Positions 17,414-26,633 of a stretch of DNA of 57,310 bases are shown in pieces. Source of the DNA: an uncultured Phocaeicola sp. (GTDB taxonomy: Bacteria; Bacteroidota; Bacteroidia; Bacteroidales; Bacteroidaceae); contig CALUIZ010000021.1 of assembly GCA_944320815.1 (NCBI GenBank), positions 1-57,310 of the forward strand, written 5' to 3'. The position numbers were made by a program, and so were the translations under genes. The notes under the pieces were generated by a model. That model was not told the DNA's origin. It did not search any database and was given only the letters and a program-made list of their open reading frames with translations. Each line of letters begins with the position of its first letter. Positions within the stretch are counted from its first letter, which is position 1.

Positions 17414-18162
17414 AAATCATAATAGCACCGGAATATAAATATCTGGAAAAAGAAATCCGGGACATTTCCCGACTGTTCGCCTCCCACGAAGGAACAATCG
17501 TATATGAAGGAAGAAACTCCATCCGGAACTTCAGCCTTGAAGGTACTCCCGTCACCATAAAAAGGTTCAAGAAAGTGAATCTTGCACAGCAGGTAGCCTA
17601 CACTTTCTTCAAAAGCACCAAGGCTGAACGTGCGTACCGGTATGCCGGAATATTCAGGGCAAGGGGCATCCGCACACCACGGGAAATAGCTTATGTGGAA
17701 GAACGTGAACACGGACTGTTCACCACAGGATATTTCATCTCGACCACCTGTCCGGATCCTCCCGCTTTCCCGGCACTGGCGCTTGAAAAGGACTTCGACA
17801 AACAACTGGCGGAAGACCTGGCAAGACTTGTGGTCCTGATGCACGGAAAAGGAATCGTGCACGGCGACCTGAATCTGGGAAACTTCCTGTACCACAAAGA
17901 CAAGAAAAGCGGGCATTATTCGTTTACGGTCATCGACATCAACCGCTCGAAATTTTATGATGATGTCCCCCCTGAAGATGTCTGCATGAAGAATCTCAGC
18001 ACCCTCACACACCGCAGAGACTTGTTCAGATTCATGGTATCAGTCTATGCGGAAGAAAGAAACTGGCCCGTGGAAAAAACCATAGAAAAGGCAACAATAT
18101 ATCTTGAAGAACTGGAAGCCAGACACGAGCGCAAACAAAAGATAAAGAAACTTTTTAAATGA
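17410..18162 (+). CDS. Lipopolysaccharide kinase (Kdo/WaaP family)
   Basis: Predicted to phosphorylate an inner-core sugar (Kdo or heptose) of the lipid A-core. The 250-residue protein has a protein-kinase-like fold: a lysine in the TIKRFKK strand near residue 51, the catalytic loop VHGDLNLGNFL at 150-160 with Asp153, and the metal-binding segment VIDINRSKF with Asp176. These match the InaA/KdkA/WaaP group. It overlaps the GT4 stop by 4 bp (ATGA), so translation is probably coupled. Bacteroides lipid A-core is known to carry a phosphorylated Kdo (recollection), which would fit this enzyme, but the acceptor is inferred. Confidence 0.85.
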   Translation: MKIIIAPEYKYLEKEIRDISRLFASHEGTIVYEGRNSIRNFSLEGTPVTIKRFKKVNLAQQVAYTFFKSTKAERAYRYAGIFRARGIRTPREIAYVEEREHGLFTTGYFISTTCPDPPAFPALALEKDFDKQLAEDLARLVVLMHGKGIVHGDLNLGNFLYHKDKKSGHYSFTVIDINRSKFYDDVPPEDVCMKNLSTLTHRRDLFRFMVSVYAEERNWPVEKTIEKATIYLEELEARHERKQKIKKLFK

Positions 18163-18169
18163 CAATCCT

Positions 18170-18907
18170 ATGATACCCAAAGTGATTCATTTCTGCTGGC
18201 TGAGCGGAGACCCGTATCCGGCCAAAATCAGAAAATGCATGAAGACATGGAAAAAAGTGATGCCCGACTACGAATGGAAGCTGTGGAGTCTGGAGAACTT
18301 CGACCTCGCTTCAGCTCCCCGATATGTGCAGGAGGCTGTGAAAGCACGCAAATGGGCCTTCGCCGCAGATTATATCCGCATGTATGCGCTTTACACAGAA
18401 GGAGGGTTCTATCTGGATTCTGATGTCAAGGTTCTGAAACGGTTTGATGATTTTCTGGGATACAATTTCATTTCCAGCATTGAGCACCATCCTACCCAAC
18501 TGGAAAAGACCGGCTCCATCCATGCCATCGGGGCCGACGGTACGCGCAAGGGAGAGGAATATATTTCCGGAATGCAGATACAGGCTGCGGTAATGGGTGC
18601 CCAGTCCGGATGTCCGTTCGTCAAGGATGTCCTCGACTGGTATGATTCAAAAAAGTTTTCGGACAAACTTCCCGCCGACATGTTCTCGCCTCTCATATAT
18701 GCAAGAATAGCCGAGAAGTATGGCTTCCGTTATATTGATACAGACCAGAATCTGGAAGGAAACATAAAAATATTCCGTTCCGAAATATTCGCAGGGAACA
18801 AACACGAGGTCACTCCGGCTTCGTATGCCATCCACTATTGTGCACATAGCTGGAAGACACCCGTCACGGAAAGAATCCGGAACTTCTTCAGACGTTTGAA
18901 AGAATAA
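18170..18907 (+). CDS. DXD-type glycosyltransferase (GT32-like), paralogue
   Basis: A 245-residue enzyme that is clearly paralogous to the gene at 14312. It starts MIPKVIHFCWLSGDPYPAKI, has WAFAADYIRMYALYTEGGFY and the DXD motif at residues 83-85 (LDSD). It probably transfers a hexose to the oligosaccharide core on the cytoplasmic side. It begins 7 bp after the kinase gene. Compared with the paralogue it has a longer middle section (EHHPTQLEKTGSIHAIG). Confidence 0.87.
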   Translation: MIPKVIHFCWLSGDPYPAKIRKCMKTWKKVMPDYEWKLWSLENFDLASAPRYVQEAVKARKWAFAADYIRMYALYTEGGFYLDSDVKVLKRFDDFLGYNFISSIEHHPTQLEKTGSIHAIGADGTRKGEEYISGMQIQAAVMGAQSGCPFVKDVLDWYDSKKFSDKLPADMFSPLIYARIAEKYGFRYIDTDQNLEGNIKIFRSEIFAGNKHEVTPASYAIHYCAHSWKTPVTERIRNFFRRLKE

Positions 18908-18928
18908 TCAACTTCATCCACTTCTCTC

Positions 18929-19669
18929 ATGGACAAGAAATGTATGTTCAGCATTGTAACGGTCTCGTTCAACTGCGCAGAGTCAATAGCCGGCACTATC
19001 GAAAGTGTAATGCAACAGGAATATTCCGACAAAGAGTATATCGTCATAGATGGAGGATCTACCGACGGAACAGCGGACATCATCAGAAAATATCAGGACC
19101 GGTTCTCCTACTGGTGTTCGGAACCGGACGGAGGCATCTATCAGGGCATGAACAAAGGGACAGCACATGCACAAGGAGAATGGATCATTTTCATGAATGC
19201 CGGTGACAAATTTGCCGATGCACATGTACTGGACAAAATCGCCTTATACATACAAGAAAAGGACTCCGACATCGTTTATGGAGATATACTTGTCAGCAAA
19301 GATGGGGAGCTGAAACTAAAAACCGCTTCTGAACCCTGCAACAAGCAACGGATGTATTTTTGCCATCAGGCTGCTTTTGTACGGACAGACATCCTGAAAC
19401 AAATGCCTTTCGACACACGCTTCCGCATGTCGGCAGACTTTTATTTCTTCAAGAAATGTTACTTGTCGAACTGTCGGTTCCGGCATGTTCCCGTCACTGT
19501 GGCAATTTATGATTCACACGGGGTCTCCCACACCCAGCGTGTCAAAGGACTCCGCGACAACATACGCGTAATAAAAGAACTCGACAAGGGACGGGAAAAG
19601 ATAAAATTCCTCTGCAAACTATATTATGTAATTTTCTGGATTAAGATGACCCAACGTACCCGTTCATAG
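18929..19669 (+). CDS. Glycosyltransferase family 2
   Basis: GT-A fold enzyme. The 246-residue protein has FSIVTVSFNCAESI near its start, IDGGSTDGTADII at about 40-52, PDGGIYQGMNKG, and the metal-site segment FMNAGDKF at 88-95. This is the pattern of WcaA/colanic-acid-like GT2 enzymes. It is last in the operon starting at 16271, 21 bp after the previous stop. The linkage it makes is unknown. Confidence 0.88.
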   Translation: MDKKCMFSIVTVSFNCAESIAGTIESVMQQEYSDKEYIVIDGGSTDGTADIIRKYQDRFSYWCSEPDGGIYQGMNKGTAHAQGEWIIFMNAGDKFADAHVLDKIALYIQEKDSDIVYGDILVSKDGELKLKTASEPCNKQRMYFCHQAAFVRTDILKQMPFDTRFRMSADFYFFKKCYLSNCRFRHVPVTVAIYDSHGVSHTQRVKGLRDNIRVIKELDKGREKIKFLCKLYYVIFWIKMTQRTRS

Positions 19670-19715
19670 GAGTTTCACCGGAATTGTGACATGACAAGGA
19701 AAAACGACCGTCCCC

Positions 19716-20627
19716 TTACCTAGACTCTTCCTGTCTCCGCTCCCACTCCTCTTTTGTCCGTTTCCACCGGTTATGGCTCCAAAGCCAATAAGCCGGTTCA
19801 CGGCGAATCATTTCCTCCAGCAGAACCGCATAGCGGTCAGTCAGTCCATAATCCGAGTATTGCTCCGGGGCAACGGTCATACGCTTCAGTTCACAATGAT
19901 AATATCCTCTCTTCACCCGCTTCACGTCCGCAAAATAAACGACAGCTCCCACCTGCTTGGCAATCTGCTCCGTTCCGATAAAGAATGAAGTGTCACGATG
20001 GAGAAACCTGGTCCAGTGGTGCACGCTGTTCCATTTCGGGGCCTGATCGGCAATAAAACCGACCATCGTGGGCTGTTTCTGGCGTTTCAGTGTGACAATG
20101 CGGCGGAGAGTTTCCTTCATCGGTATGCATTCACCGCCAAAACGGTTTCTCATCCGCAGGAAAAGTTTGTCGAAAGCCTTGTTATATAAAGGATGGTAAA
20201 TCTGACTGCTATGAATGCCGTCGGGAAACCAGCCGGCCAGCGAAGCTATCCATTCCCAGTTGCAATAATGCCCCAGATAAATGAATCCGAAATTCTTTCC
20301 GCTCCGCTCCATATCAGCCACCATCTCATCCATGCCTGAAAATGTCATGCGTCGCATCACCTGCCTCTTCGACATGGAGAAAAGTTTGACATTTTCCATC
20401 GCACAGTCACAGAAAAAGCGGTAGAATTTCTTCTCAATGCGGACAATCTCTTCCATGTCCTTTTCCGGGAACGAGCCAGCCAGATTCTTCCGCACGATTT
20501 TCCTGCGGTAGCGCACCAGATAATAGAGCGGGAAGTACAGCACATCAGCCACCACGTACAACAGACGTAAAGGAAGCAGTGACAAAAGATACCACCCGCA
20601 AAAAACAAAATAGTATAATAACTTCAT
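19716..20627 (-). CDS. LpxL/HtrB-type lipid A acyltransferase
   Basis: Inner-membrane enzyme that adds a secondary acyl chain to lipid A. The 303-residue protein has an N-terminal membrane segment (YYFVFCGWYLLSLLPLRLL) and the catalytic H-x4-E pair in GHYCNWEW (His120, Glu125). Further along are the conserved MRNRFGG segment and VGFIADQAPKWN, the LpxL/M hallmark. It is divergent from the MsbA-type gene; minus-strand boxes TTG at 20685-20687 and TAGTTTTG at 20656-20663 could be its promoter. Being next to the flippase fits joint lipid A maturation and export. Confidence 0.9.
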   Translation of the reverse strand: MKLLYYFVFCGWYLLSLLPLRLLYVVADVLYFPLYYLVRYRRKIVRKNLAGSFPEKDMEEIVRIEKKFYRFFCDCAMENVKLFSMSKRQVMRRMTFSGMDEMVADMERSGKNFGFIYLGHYCNWEWIASLAGWFPDGIHSSQIYHPLYNKAFDKLFLRMRNRFGGECIPMKETLRRIVTLKRQKQPTMVGFIADQAPKWNSVHHWTRFLHRDTSFFIGTEQIAKQVGAVVYFADVKRVKRGYYHCELKRMTVAPEQYSDYGLTDRYAVLLEEMIRREPAYWLWSHNRWKRTKEEWERRQEESR

Positions 20628-20655
20628 ATAGAATGCTTAAATTCCGTTTCCGTAG

Positions 20656-20687
20656 CAAAACTACAAAAAAATCCATTACCTTTGCAA
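20656..20687. promoter_or_regulatory. Divergent promoter region, lpxL-like and msbA-like genes
   Basis: Minus strand: TTG (20685-20687), 21 bp, TAGTTTTG (20656-20663). Plus strand: TACCTTTG (20677-20684), 29 bp before the ATG at 20714. The two promoters overlap, so their use may be mutually influenced. Confidence 0.55.
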
Positions 20688-20713
20688 CTTATTAAACATT
20701 CCATGCTACCGAC

Positions 20714-22552
20714 ATGAAAGAATTCTTCCAACTGATGCGGCGGTTCGTGTCGCCCTACAAGAGATATCTGGGCTGGTCAATATTGCTGAACATATTGTCG
20801 GCCGTGTTCAATATATTTTCTTTCTCCCTGCTGATTCCAATTCTGAACATCCTTTTCAAAACGGGGAACAGCGACAAAGTATACGAGTTCATGGAATGGG
20901 GGAGTGCCAGTGCAAAAGACGTGGTGATGAACAATTTCTACTACTACACCACCCGTCTGATTGACACTTTCGGGCCTGCCACCACCCTGCTCTTTCTCGG
21001 ACTCTTTCTCGGTTTCATGACCATGCTGAAGACAGCCTGCTATTTCGGGTCGTCGGCCGTCATGATTCCATTGCGCACCGGAGTGGTGAGAGACATCCGA
21101 CTGATGGTGTACAGAAAAGTGGTAGAGCTTCCGCTGGGCTTCTTTTCAGAAGAACGGAAAGGCGACATCATCGCACGCATGAGCGGTGATGTCAATGAAG
21201 TGGAAACATCCGTTACAAGTTCGCTCGACATGCTCCTCAAGAACCCGATCCTGATCATTTCCTATTTTGCCACTCTGATTGTCACCAGTTGGCAGTTGAC
21301 TCTGTTCACGATTCTCGTGCTCCCGTCTATGGGATGGGTAATGGGCAAAGTGGGACGCGCCCTGAAACGCCAGTCACTCGACGCGCAGAACCGCTGGAGC
21401 GACACCATGTCACAGTTGGAGGAAACGTTGGGAGGCCTGCGCATCATAAAGGCATTCATTGCCGAGAAGAAAATGACCGACCGCTTCGAAAAATGCTGCA
21501 ACGACTACCGTGATGCGGTCAACAAAGTTGCCATCCGCCAGTCGTCCGCCCACCCGATGAGCGAATTTCTGGGTACGCTCCTCATCGTCGCGGTATTGTG
21601 GTTCGGAGGCTCTCTCATTCTGTCGGACCATGCACCCATCGACGCCTCCACCTTCATTTTCTATATGGTGATTCTTTACAGCATCATCAACCCGCTGAAG
21701 GAATTCTCAAAAGCCAGCTACAACATTCCGCGCGGCCTGGCTTCCATGGAGCGTATCGACAAAATCCTGAAAGCGGAAAACCCTATCAGGGAAGCCACCC
21801 TTCCGAAACCGCTGAACGACCTGAAAGACAGAATAGAATTCAAGGACATTTCCTTCAGCTATGACGGGAAGAAAGAAGTGCTGAAAAACATCAATCTGAC
21901 AATCCCCAAAGGAAAAACAATCGCTCTGGTAGGCCAGTCCGGCTCCGGAAAGTCCACATTGGTCGACCTGCTCCCCCGTTACCACGACGTACAGGAAGGA
22001 GAGATTACCATCGACGGAACGAACATCAAGGATGTCCGCATCCATGACTTGCGCAGCCTGATAGGAAACGTGAATCAGGAAGCGATACTCTTCAATGACA
22101 CATTCTTCAACAACATCGCCTTTGGTGTGGAGAATGCCACAATGGAACAGGTAATCGCGGCAGCCAAGATAGCCAACGCGCACGACTTCATCATGGAAAA
22201 GCCAGAAGGATACAATACGAACATCGGCGACCGAGGAAGCAAACTCTCCGGAGGACAGCGACAGCGCATCAGCATCGCGCGGGCCATACTCAAGAATCCT
22301 CCGATTCTGATTCTGGACGAAGCGACCTCCGCGCTCGACACTGAATCGGAACGACTGGTGCAGGAAGCACTGGAACGTCTGATGAAGACGCGTACCACCA
22401 TCGCCATCGCCCACCGTCTCTCAACCATCAAGAACGCAGACGAAATCTATGTGCTGTACGACGGGAAAATTGTTGAGCGCGGCACACACGACGAACTGAT
22501 TCAAAAGCAAGGGTATTACAAACGCCTGCACGATATGCAGTCACTCGGTTAA
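20714..22552 (+). CDS. MsbA-type ABC transporter (fused permease-ATPase)
   Basis: Half-transporter working as a homodimer, predicted to flip lipid A-core across the inner membrane. The 612-residue protein has a six-helix membrane domain (about 15-345) and an ATPase domain with Walker A GQSGSGKST at 407-415, signature LSGGQRQR at 511-518, Walker B ILILDEATSALD and switch AIAHRLS. The N-terminus is longer than in E. coli MsbA. The 3' end overlaps the convergent heptosyltransferase-like gene by 12 bp. Its position inside a core-glycan locus beside the LpxL-like gene supports the lipid A substrate; multidrug export cannot be excluded. Confidence 0.87.
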   Translation: MKEFFQLMRRFVSPYKRYLGWSILLNILSAVFNIFSFSLLIPILNILFKTGNSDKVYEFMEWGSASAKDVVMNNFYYYTTRLIDTFGPATTLLFLGLFLGFMTMLKTACYFGSSAVMIPLRTGVVRDIRLMVYRKVVELPLGFFSEERKGDIIARMSGDVNEVETSVTSSLDMLLKNPILIISYFATLIVTSWQLTLFTILVLPSMGWVMGKVGRALKRQSLDAQNRWSDTMSQLEETLGGLRIIKAFIAEKKMTDRFEKCCNDYRDAVNKVAIRQSSAHPMSEFLGTLLIVAVLWFGGSLILSDHAPIDASTFIFYMVILYSIINPLKEFSKASYNIPRGLASMERIDKILKAENPIREATLPKPLNDLKDRIEFKDISFSYDGKKEVLKNINLTIPKGKTIALVGQSGSGKSTLVDLLPRYHDVQEGEITIDGTNIKDVRIHDLRSLIGNVNQEAILFNDTFFNNIAFGVENATMEQVIAAAKIANAHDFIMEKPEGYNTNIGDRGSKLSGGQRQRISIARAILKNPPILILDEATSALDTESERLVQEALERLMKTRTTIAIAHRLSTIKNADEIYVLYDGKIVERGTHDELIQKQGYYKRLHDMQSLG

Positions 22553-23572
22553 AGCTTTTATCCGTCCGACAATCATTTCCGGACGGATAGCTTTCAGACA
22601 CCGATAATCCCCAAAACGGCAAGGTTTGTTGCCATAAACGGAACACGGACGGCAGGGCAAGTCCAACTGTATCGCGTTCTCCTGCTTCTGGTTCCATCCC
22701 ATGAAGCCGGCATAGGGATGGGTGGCTCCCCATACGGAAACAACGGGTACACCAACCAACGAGGCCAGATGCATATTGCCGGAATCCATCGAAAGCATCA
22801 CATCCAGCCTGGCCATCAATGCCAGTTCCTCATCCATTTTCAGACACCCTACGACCGAAGTGACACAAGGAAACTCGTTATCCCAAGCGGCCAACACTTC
22901 TTTTTCCTGTTTGCCTCCACCAAAAAGAAAGATGCGAACCTTGTCCATGGATGCCAACAGGCTGACCACTTTATGCTGCAACAATAAAGGATAAATTTTC
23001 CCTTGATGTGCCGCAAAGGGAGCGATGCCTATCCATTTCCATCCTTTTTCTTTTTCACCGAAGGTTTCCGGAAGAGACGGAAGCGTGCCGCAGGATTCAA
23101 AAACCGACTTGAAATCAAGCGGGAAAGAATATCCCAGACTCCGGAACACGTCCCGATAACGGGAAAAAGACGACTTCAAGGGAGCACTGTTTCCATTGCC
23201 TGCGGAAACAAGCCGGCGCTTCTCGGCTCTCCCCTTGTCTATATGGGCCACACGCACTCCTCCCAGCAGGAACAATGTGCGCAGAACCTTGGTGCGAAGT
23301 ACATCATGCAAATCGGCCACAGCGTCAAACCTCTCTTTCCGCAATTCCGAATAGAGCTTCAGAATGCCCTTAAATCCCTTGTAATCATTTTTCAGATCCA
23401 CTTTCCTGAACGTGAGATTGGGTGGTGCACAAACAAAGAACGATGCAAAAGCCGGACGGCTCAACACCACCAGCTGATGTTGGGGACAAGCCTTCGCAAA
23501 CGAATAAAGCACCGGAACCGTCATGGCCACATCGCCCAATGCCGAGAAACGGACTGCCAGTATTTTCGCCAT
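22541..23572 (-). CDS. Glycosyltransferase family 9 (heptosyltransferase-like)
   Basis: Core-oligosaccharide glycosyltransferase of the ADP-heptose:LPS family. The 343-residue protein begins MAKILAVRFSALGDVAMTVPVL, the typical GT9 N-terminus. It has VADLHDVLRTKVL, IGIAPFAAHQGKIYPL and the C-terminal donor site MDSGNMHLASLVGVPVVSVWGATHPYAG. It is 2 bp downstream of the DUF4254 gene and probably co-transcribed. The sugar need not be heptose in Bacteroidales, so I keep the family name only. Confidence 0.9.
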   Translation of the reverse strand: MAKILAVRFSALGDVAMTVPVLYSFAKACPQHQLVVLSRPAFASFFVCAPPNLTFRKVDLKNDYKGFKGILKLYSELRKERFDAVADLHDVLRTKVLRTLFLLGGVRVAHIDKGRAEKRRLVSAGNGNSAPLKSSFSRYRDVFRSLGYSFPLDFKSVFESCGTLPSLPETFGEKEKGWKWIGIAPFAAHQGKIYPLLLQHKVVSLLASMDKVRIFLFGGGKQEKEVLAAWDNEFPCVTSVVGCLKMDEELALMARLDVMLSMDSGNMHLASLVGVPVVSVWGATHPYAGFMGWNQKQENAIQLDLPCRPCSVYGNKPCRFGDYRCLKAIRPEMIVGRIKALTE

Positions 23573-23574
23573 AC

Positions 23575-24180
23575 CTATTTCTTTCCGTACAGCACAGGAT
23601 TCAGAGACGGATCATTATACATCTTCATCTGCCTGTACACTTTCATGTATTTCCGCCCAGCCTCTATATCCGCAATCAACTGGTCGATGGCCGAAGACAA
23701 ATCTTTCCGCTGCTCCAGCAGCACATTCAGTTTCGCTTCGCACTGCACCTTGTGAGCCGCATCCGTATCCGTGCGTTCCACTTCCTTGCGCATATGATAG
23801 ATTTTCAGTGCCAGAATGGAGAGACGGTCTACAGCCCATGCGGGACTCTCCGTATTGATGGTCGCATCCGGAGCGACCTTCACATCCTTATATTTGTCAA
23901 GGAAATAGCTGTCAATCAGTTCCACCAGGTCCGTACGGTCCTGATTGGACTTGTCAATGCGTCGTTTCAGGGCCAACGCTTCTGCCGGATCAATCTCCGG
24001 ATTGCGGATCAAATCCTCCAGATGCCACTGGACCGTATCAATCCAGCACTTCAGATACAAATAATATTCAATGCTTTTCAGCGGATAAGGGTTTGCGATT
24101 GGAGTGTCCACACAATCAGTCTTATGATAATCGTCGATGGCCTGCACAAAAATCGGACTGCTCAATTCCGTAAAAGTCAT
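23575..24180 (-). CDS. DUF4254 protein
   Basis: A 201-residue protein of a family with no established biochemical role. It starts MTFTELSSPIFVQAIDDYH; it is soluble, rich in charged helices, with WHLEDLIRNPEIDPAEALALKRRIDKSNQDRTDLVE and INTESPAWAVDRLSILALKIYHM as its most distinctive parts. There is no signal peptide or membrane segment. I start at 24180 because a -7 box TACTTTTG (24213-24220, minus) would put transcription start just downstream of an alternative ATG at 24204. It is joined to the GT9 gene, so a role in core-oligosaccharide synthesis is inferred. I recall the family being present in Bacteroides lipooligosaccharide clusters. Confidence 0.85.
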   Translation of the reverse strand: MTFTELSSPIFVQAIDDYHKTDCVDTPIANPYPLKSIEYYLYLKCWIDTVQWHLEDLIRNPEIDPAEALALKRRIDKSNQDRTDLVELIDSYFLDKYKDVKVAPDATINTESPAWAVDRLSILALKIYHMRKEVERTDTDAAHKVQCEAKLNVLLEQRKDLSSAIDQLIADIEAGRKYMKVYRQMKMYNDPSLNPVLYGKK

Positions 24181-24212
24181 ATTGTCTTCATTTAAAAGGT
24201 TCATAACAAGAA

Positions 24213-24245
24213 CAAAAGTAAAGAAAGTTTTCCAGAACTCACAAA
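24213..24245 (-). promoter_or_regulatory. Promoter of the DUF4254-GT9 pair
   Basis: Minus strand TTTG (24242-24245), 21 bp, TACTTTTG (24213-24220). Confidence 0.55.
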
Positions 24246-24390
24246 TCATGGCATGGAAAAGTAAAGGAGAAGCGCATAAATTCCCCTTCCCCGACAGACC
24301 TCCGCCAGAAACACCCGCATGTTTCATGCAAAATAGCCTGACATTCCGGTCAAGGCAAGCGGCTACTCCTGCCGGAACAGCCCGTTGCTT

Positions 24391-24963
24391 TCACACGCCT
24401 GCGCCCGACACCAGTCTTTCGATTATCACCGGATAATACCGGTATTCAAGCTGATGGACACGGGCTGCCAACGTCTCCGGCGTATCGTCAGAAAAGACGG
24501 GGCATCCAGCCTGAAAAATGTAATCGCCTTCGTCGTATCTTTCATTGACATACTGGACAGTAATGCCGCTCACCTTCTCGCCCGCCTCAAGCACAGCCCT
24601 GTGCACATGCATCCCATACATGCCCTTCCCCCCGAATTTCGGCAGCAGGGAAGGATGTATGTTCACAATACGCCCTGCATACGCACGGACAATCCCGTCA
24701 GGTATGCGCGACAGAAACCCCGCAAGCACCACAAAATCAATGCCATACTCCTTCAGCAGGGAGAACGCCTCTCCCGATGCGAACCCGTCGGGGACAACCA
24801 CCCGGCAGGGTACGCCCAAAGCAGCGGCACGCTTCACCACACCGGCAGCGGCACGGGAAGCGATGACCAGAGCCACTTCCGCCGTCTGCCGCTCCGCAAA
24901 ATAACGGACAATCCGTTCGGCATTCGTTCCTTCACCCGATGCCAGAATTGCTATTCTCTTCAT
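24391..24963 (-). CDS. purN: Phosphoribosylglycinamide formyltransferase
   Basis: Third step of de novo purine synthesis: transfers formyl from 10-formyl-THF to GAR. The 190-residue protein (ATG at 24963) starts MKRIAILASGEGTNAERIV and carries FLSRIP and the catalytic NIHPSLLPKFGGKGMYG with Asn101 and His103. The third catalytic residue, Asp146, lies in ERYDEGDYIF. Upstream in-frame ATGs are less likely because the conserved family N-terminus begins at MKRIAIL. It stands alone, divergent from acpP. Confidence 0.95.
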   Translation of the reverse strand: MKRIAILASGEGTNAERIVRYFAERQTAEVALVIASRAAAGVVKRAAALGVPCRVVVPDGFASGEAFSLLKEYGIDFVVLAGFLSRIPDGIVRAYAGRIVNIHPSLLPKFGGKGMYGMHVHRAVLEAGEKVSGITVQYVNERYDEGDYIFQAGCPVFSDDTPETLAARVHQLEYRYYPVIIERLVSGAGV

Positions 24964-25031
24964 AACCACCTCCATTTCATGCACAACATATATAAAATTG
25001 TGCAAAGAAACAACATTTATTTGCAAGAATA

Positions 25032-25063
25032 TTTGTTTAAGACAAGAAATATTTATTCCTTTG
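25032..25063 (+). promoter_or_regulatory. Promoter of acpP-fabF-rnc
   Basis: TTTG (25032-25035), 20 bp, TTCCTTTG (25056-25063); one mismatch to TAnnTTTG. About 50 nt leader before the acpP ATG. Confidence 0.5.
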
Positions 25064-25114
25064 CACCGAAAAATCAATAAATTATCTTATTTATAAACCT
25101 AAAAAATTAGAATT

Positions 25115-25351
25115 ATGTCTGAAATTGCATCAAAAGTACAGAAGATTATCGTTGATAAATTGGGCGTAGAAGAATCAGAAGTTGTCGCTACAGCCAGCTT
25201 CACTAACGACCTGGGTGCAGACTCTCTGGACACAGTAGAATTGATCATGGAATTCGAAAAGGAATTCGGCATCTCTATTCCTGATGATCAGGCAGAAAAA
25301 ATCCAGACAGTAGGTGACGCCATCTCTTACATTGAGGCTAACGCAAAATAA
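25115..25351 (+). CDS. acpP: Acyl carrier protein
   Basis: Small acidic carrier of acyl chains in fatty-acid synthesis. The 78-residue protein contains the phosphopantetheine site [10 protein letters not shown] with Ser37. It is 13 bp upstream of fabF and shares its operon with fabF and rnc, a common order in Bacteroidales. Codon use is typical of a highly expressed gene. Confidence 0.98.
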   Translation: MSEIASKVQKIIVDKLGVEESEVVATASFTNDLGADSLDTVELIMEFEKEFGISIPDDQAEKIQTVGDAISYIEANAK

Positions 25352-25364
25352 TTAATTCTACTTT

Positions 25365-26630
25365 ATGGAATTAAAACGAGTAGTTGTAACAGGTCTTGGT
25401 GCACTGACTCCCGTAGGTAACAACGTTTCAGACTTCTGGAACAACCTTGTCAACGGTGTCAGCGGAGCAGGACCTATTACTCATTTCGATGCATCGAAAT
25501 TCAAGACCCAGTTTGCGTGTGAAGTGAAGAACTTCAATGCGACCGACTTTATCGACCGCAAGGAAGCGCGCAAGATGGACCTCTATACACAATATGCCGT
25601 AGTGGCGGCGAAAGAGGCTGTAACCGACGCGGGCATCGATGTGGAAAAAGAAGACCTGAACCGGATTGGTGTCATCCTTGGAGTAGGAATCGGCGGTATC
25701 CACACTTTCGAGGAGGAAGTGGGAGGATATGAAAAGACGAAAGACACGGTCGGTCCGAAATTCAACCCGTTCTTTATCCCGAAAATGATTGCCGACATCG
25801 CTTCCGGACAAATATCCATCATGTACGGATTCCATGGCCCTAATTTCACAACCACTTCCGCCTGTGCCTCTTCTTCGAATGCCATTGCGGACGCGTTCAA
25901 TTATATCCGTCTGGGTAAGGCGAACATTATTGTGACGGGCGGTGCCGAAGCTGCCATTTTCCCGGCCGGCGTGGGAGGCTTCAATGCCATGCATGCATTG
26001 TCTACACGCAATGATGATCCGGAACATGCTTCACGTCCGTTCAGCGCAAGCCGCGACGGATTCGTGATGGGAGAAGGTGCCGGATGTCTGATTCTGGAAG
26101 AACTGGAACATGCAAAGGCACGCGGAGCCAAGATATATGCCGAGGTGGCGGGAACAGGTGCATCTGCCGATGCCCACCATCTGACCGCATCCCATCCGGA
26201 AGGTCTGGGAGCGAGACTGGTAATGGCCAGCGCATTGGAGGACGCAGGCATGAAACCGGAAGACATTGACTATATCAATGTGCACGGGACATCCACTCCG
26301 GTCGGCGACGTGTCGGAAGTGAAGGCAATCCAGTCACTTTTCGGAGACTATGCCTACAAACTGAACATCAGTTCCACAAAATCAATGACAGGCCACATGC
26401 TGGGCGCTGCCGGAGGTGTGGAAGCCATCGCAAGCGTGTTGGCCGTAAAGAATGACATCATCCCGCCGACCATCAACCATGAGGAAGGTGACAACGATGA
26501 GAACATCGACTATAACCTGAACTTCACGTTCAACAAGGCACAGACACGCACTGTGCGTGCCGCATTGAGCAACACGTTCGGTTTCGGCGGACACAATGCA
26601 TGTATAATTGTAAAAAAATACACTGAATAA
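25365..26630 (+). CDS. fabF: Beta-ketoacyl-ACP synthase II
   Basis: Condensing enzyme of fatty-acid elongation, working on acyl-ACP and malonyl-ACP. The 421-residue protein shows the catalytic Cys167 in TTSACASSSNA, His307 in NVHGTSTPVGD, and Lys339 with His344 in STKSMTGHMLGAAGG. The glycine-rich C-terminus SNTFGFGGHNAC is intact. Length is normal. Confidence 0.98.
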   Translation: MELKRVVVTGLGALTPVGNNVSDFWNNLVNGVSGAGPITHFDASKFKTQFACEVKNFNATDFIDRKEARKMDLYTQYAVVAAKEAVTDAGIDVEKEDLNRIGVILGVGIGGIHTFEEEVGGYEKTKDTVGPKFNPFFIPKMIADIASGQISIMYGFHGPNFTTTSACASSSNAIADAFNYIRLGKANIIVTGGAEAAIFPAGVGGFNAMHALSTRNDDPEHASRPFSASRDGFVMGEGAGCLILEELEHAKARGAKIYAEVAGTGASADAHHLTASHPEGLGARLVMASALEDAGMKPEDIDYINVHGTSTPVGDVSEVKAIQSLFGDYAYKLNISSTKSMTGHMLGAAGGVEAIASVLAVKNDIIPPTINHEEGDNDENIDYNLNFTFNKAQTRTVRAALSNTFGFGGHNACIIVKKYTE

Positions 26631-26633
26631 ACT

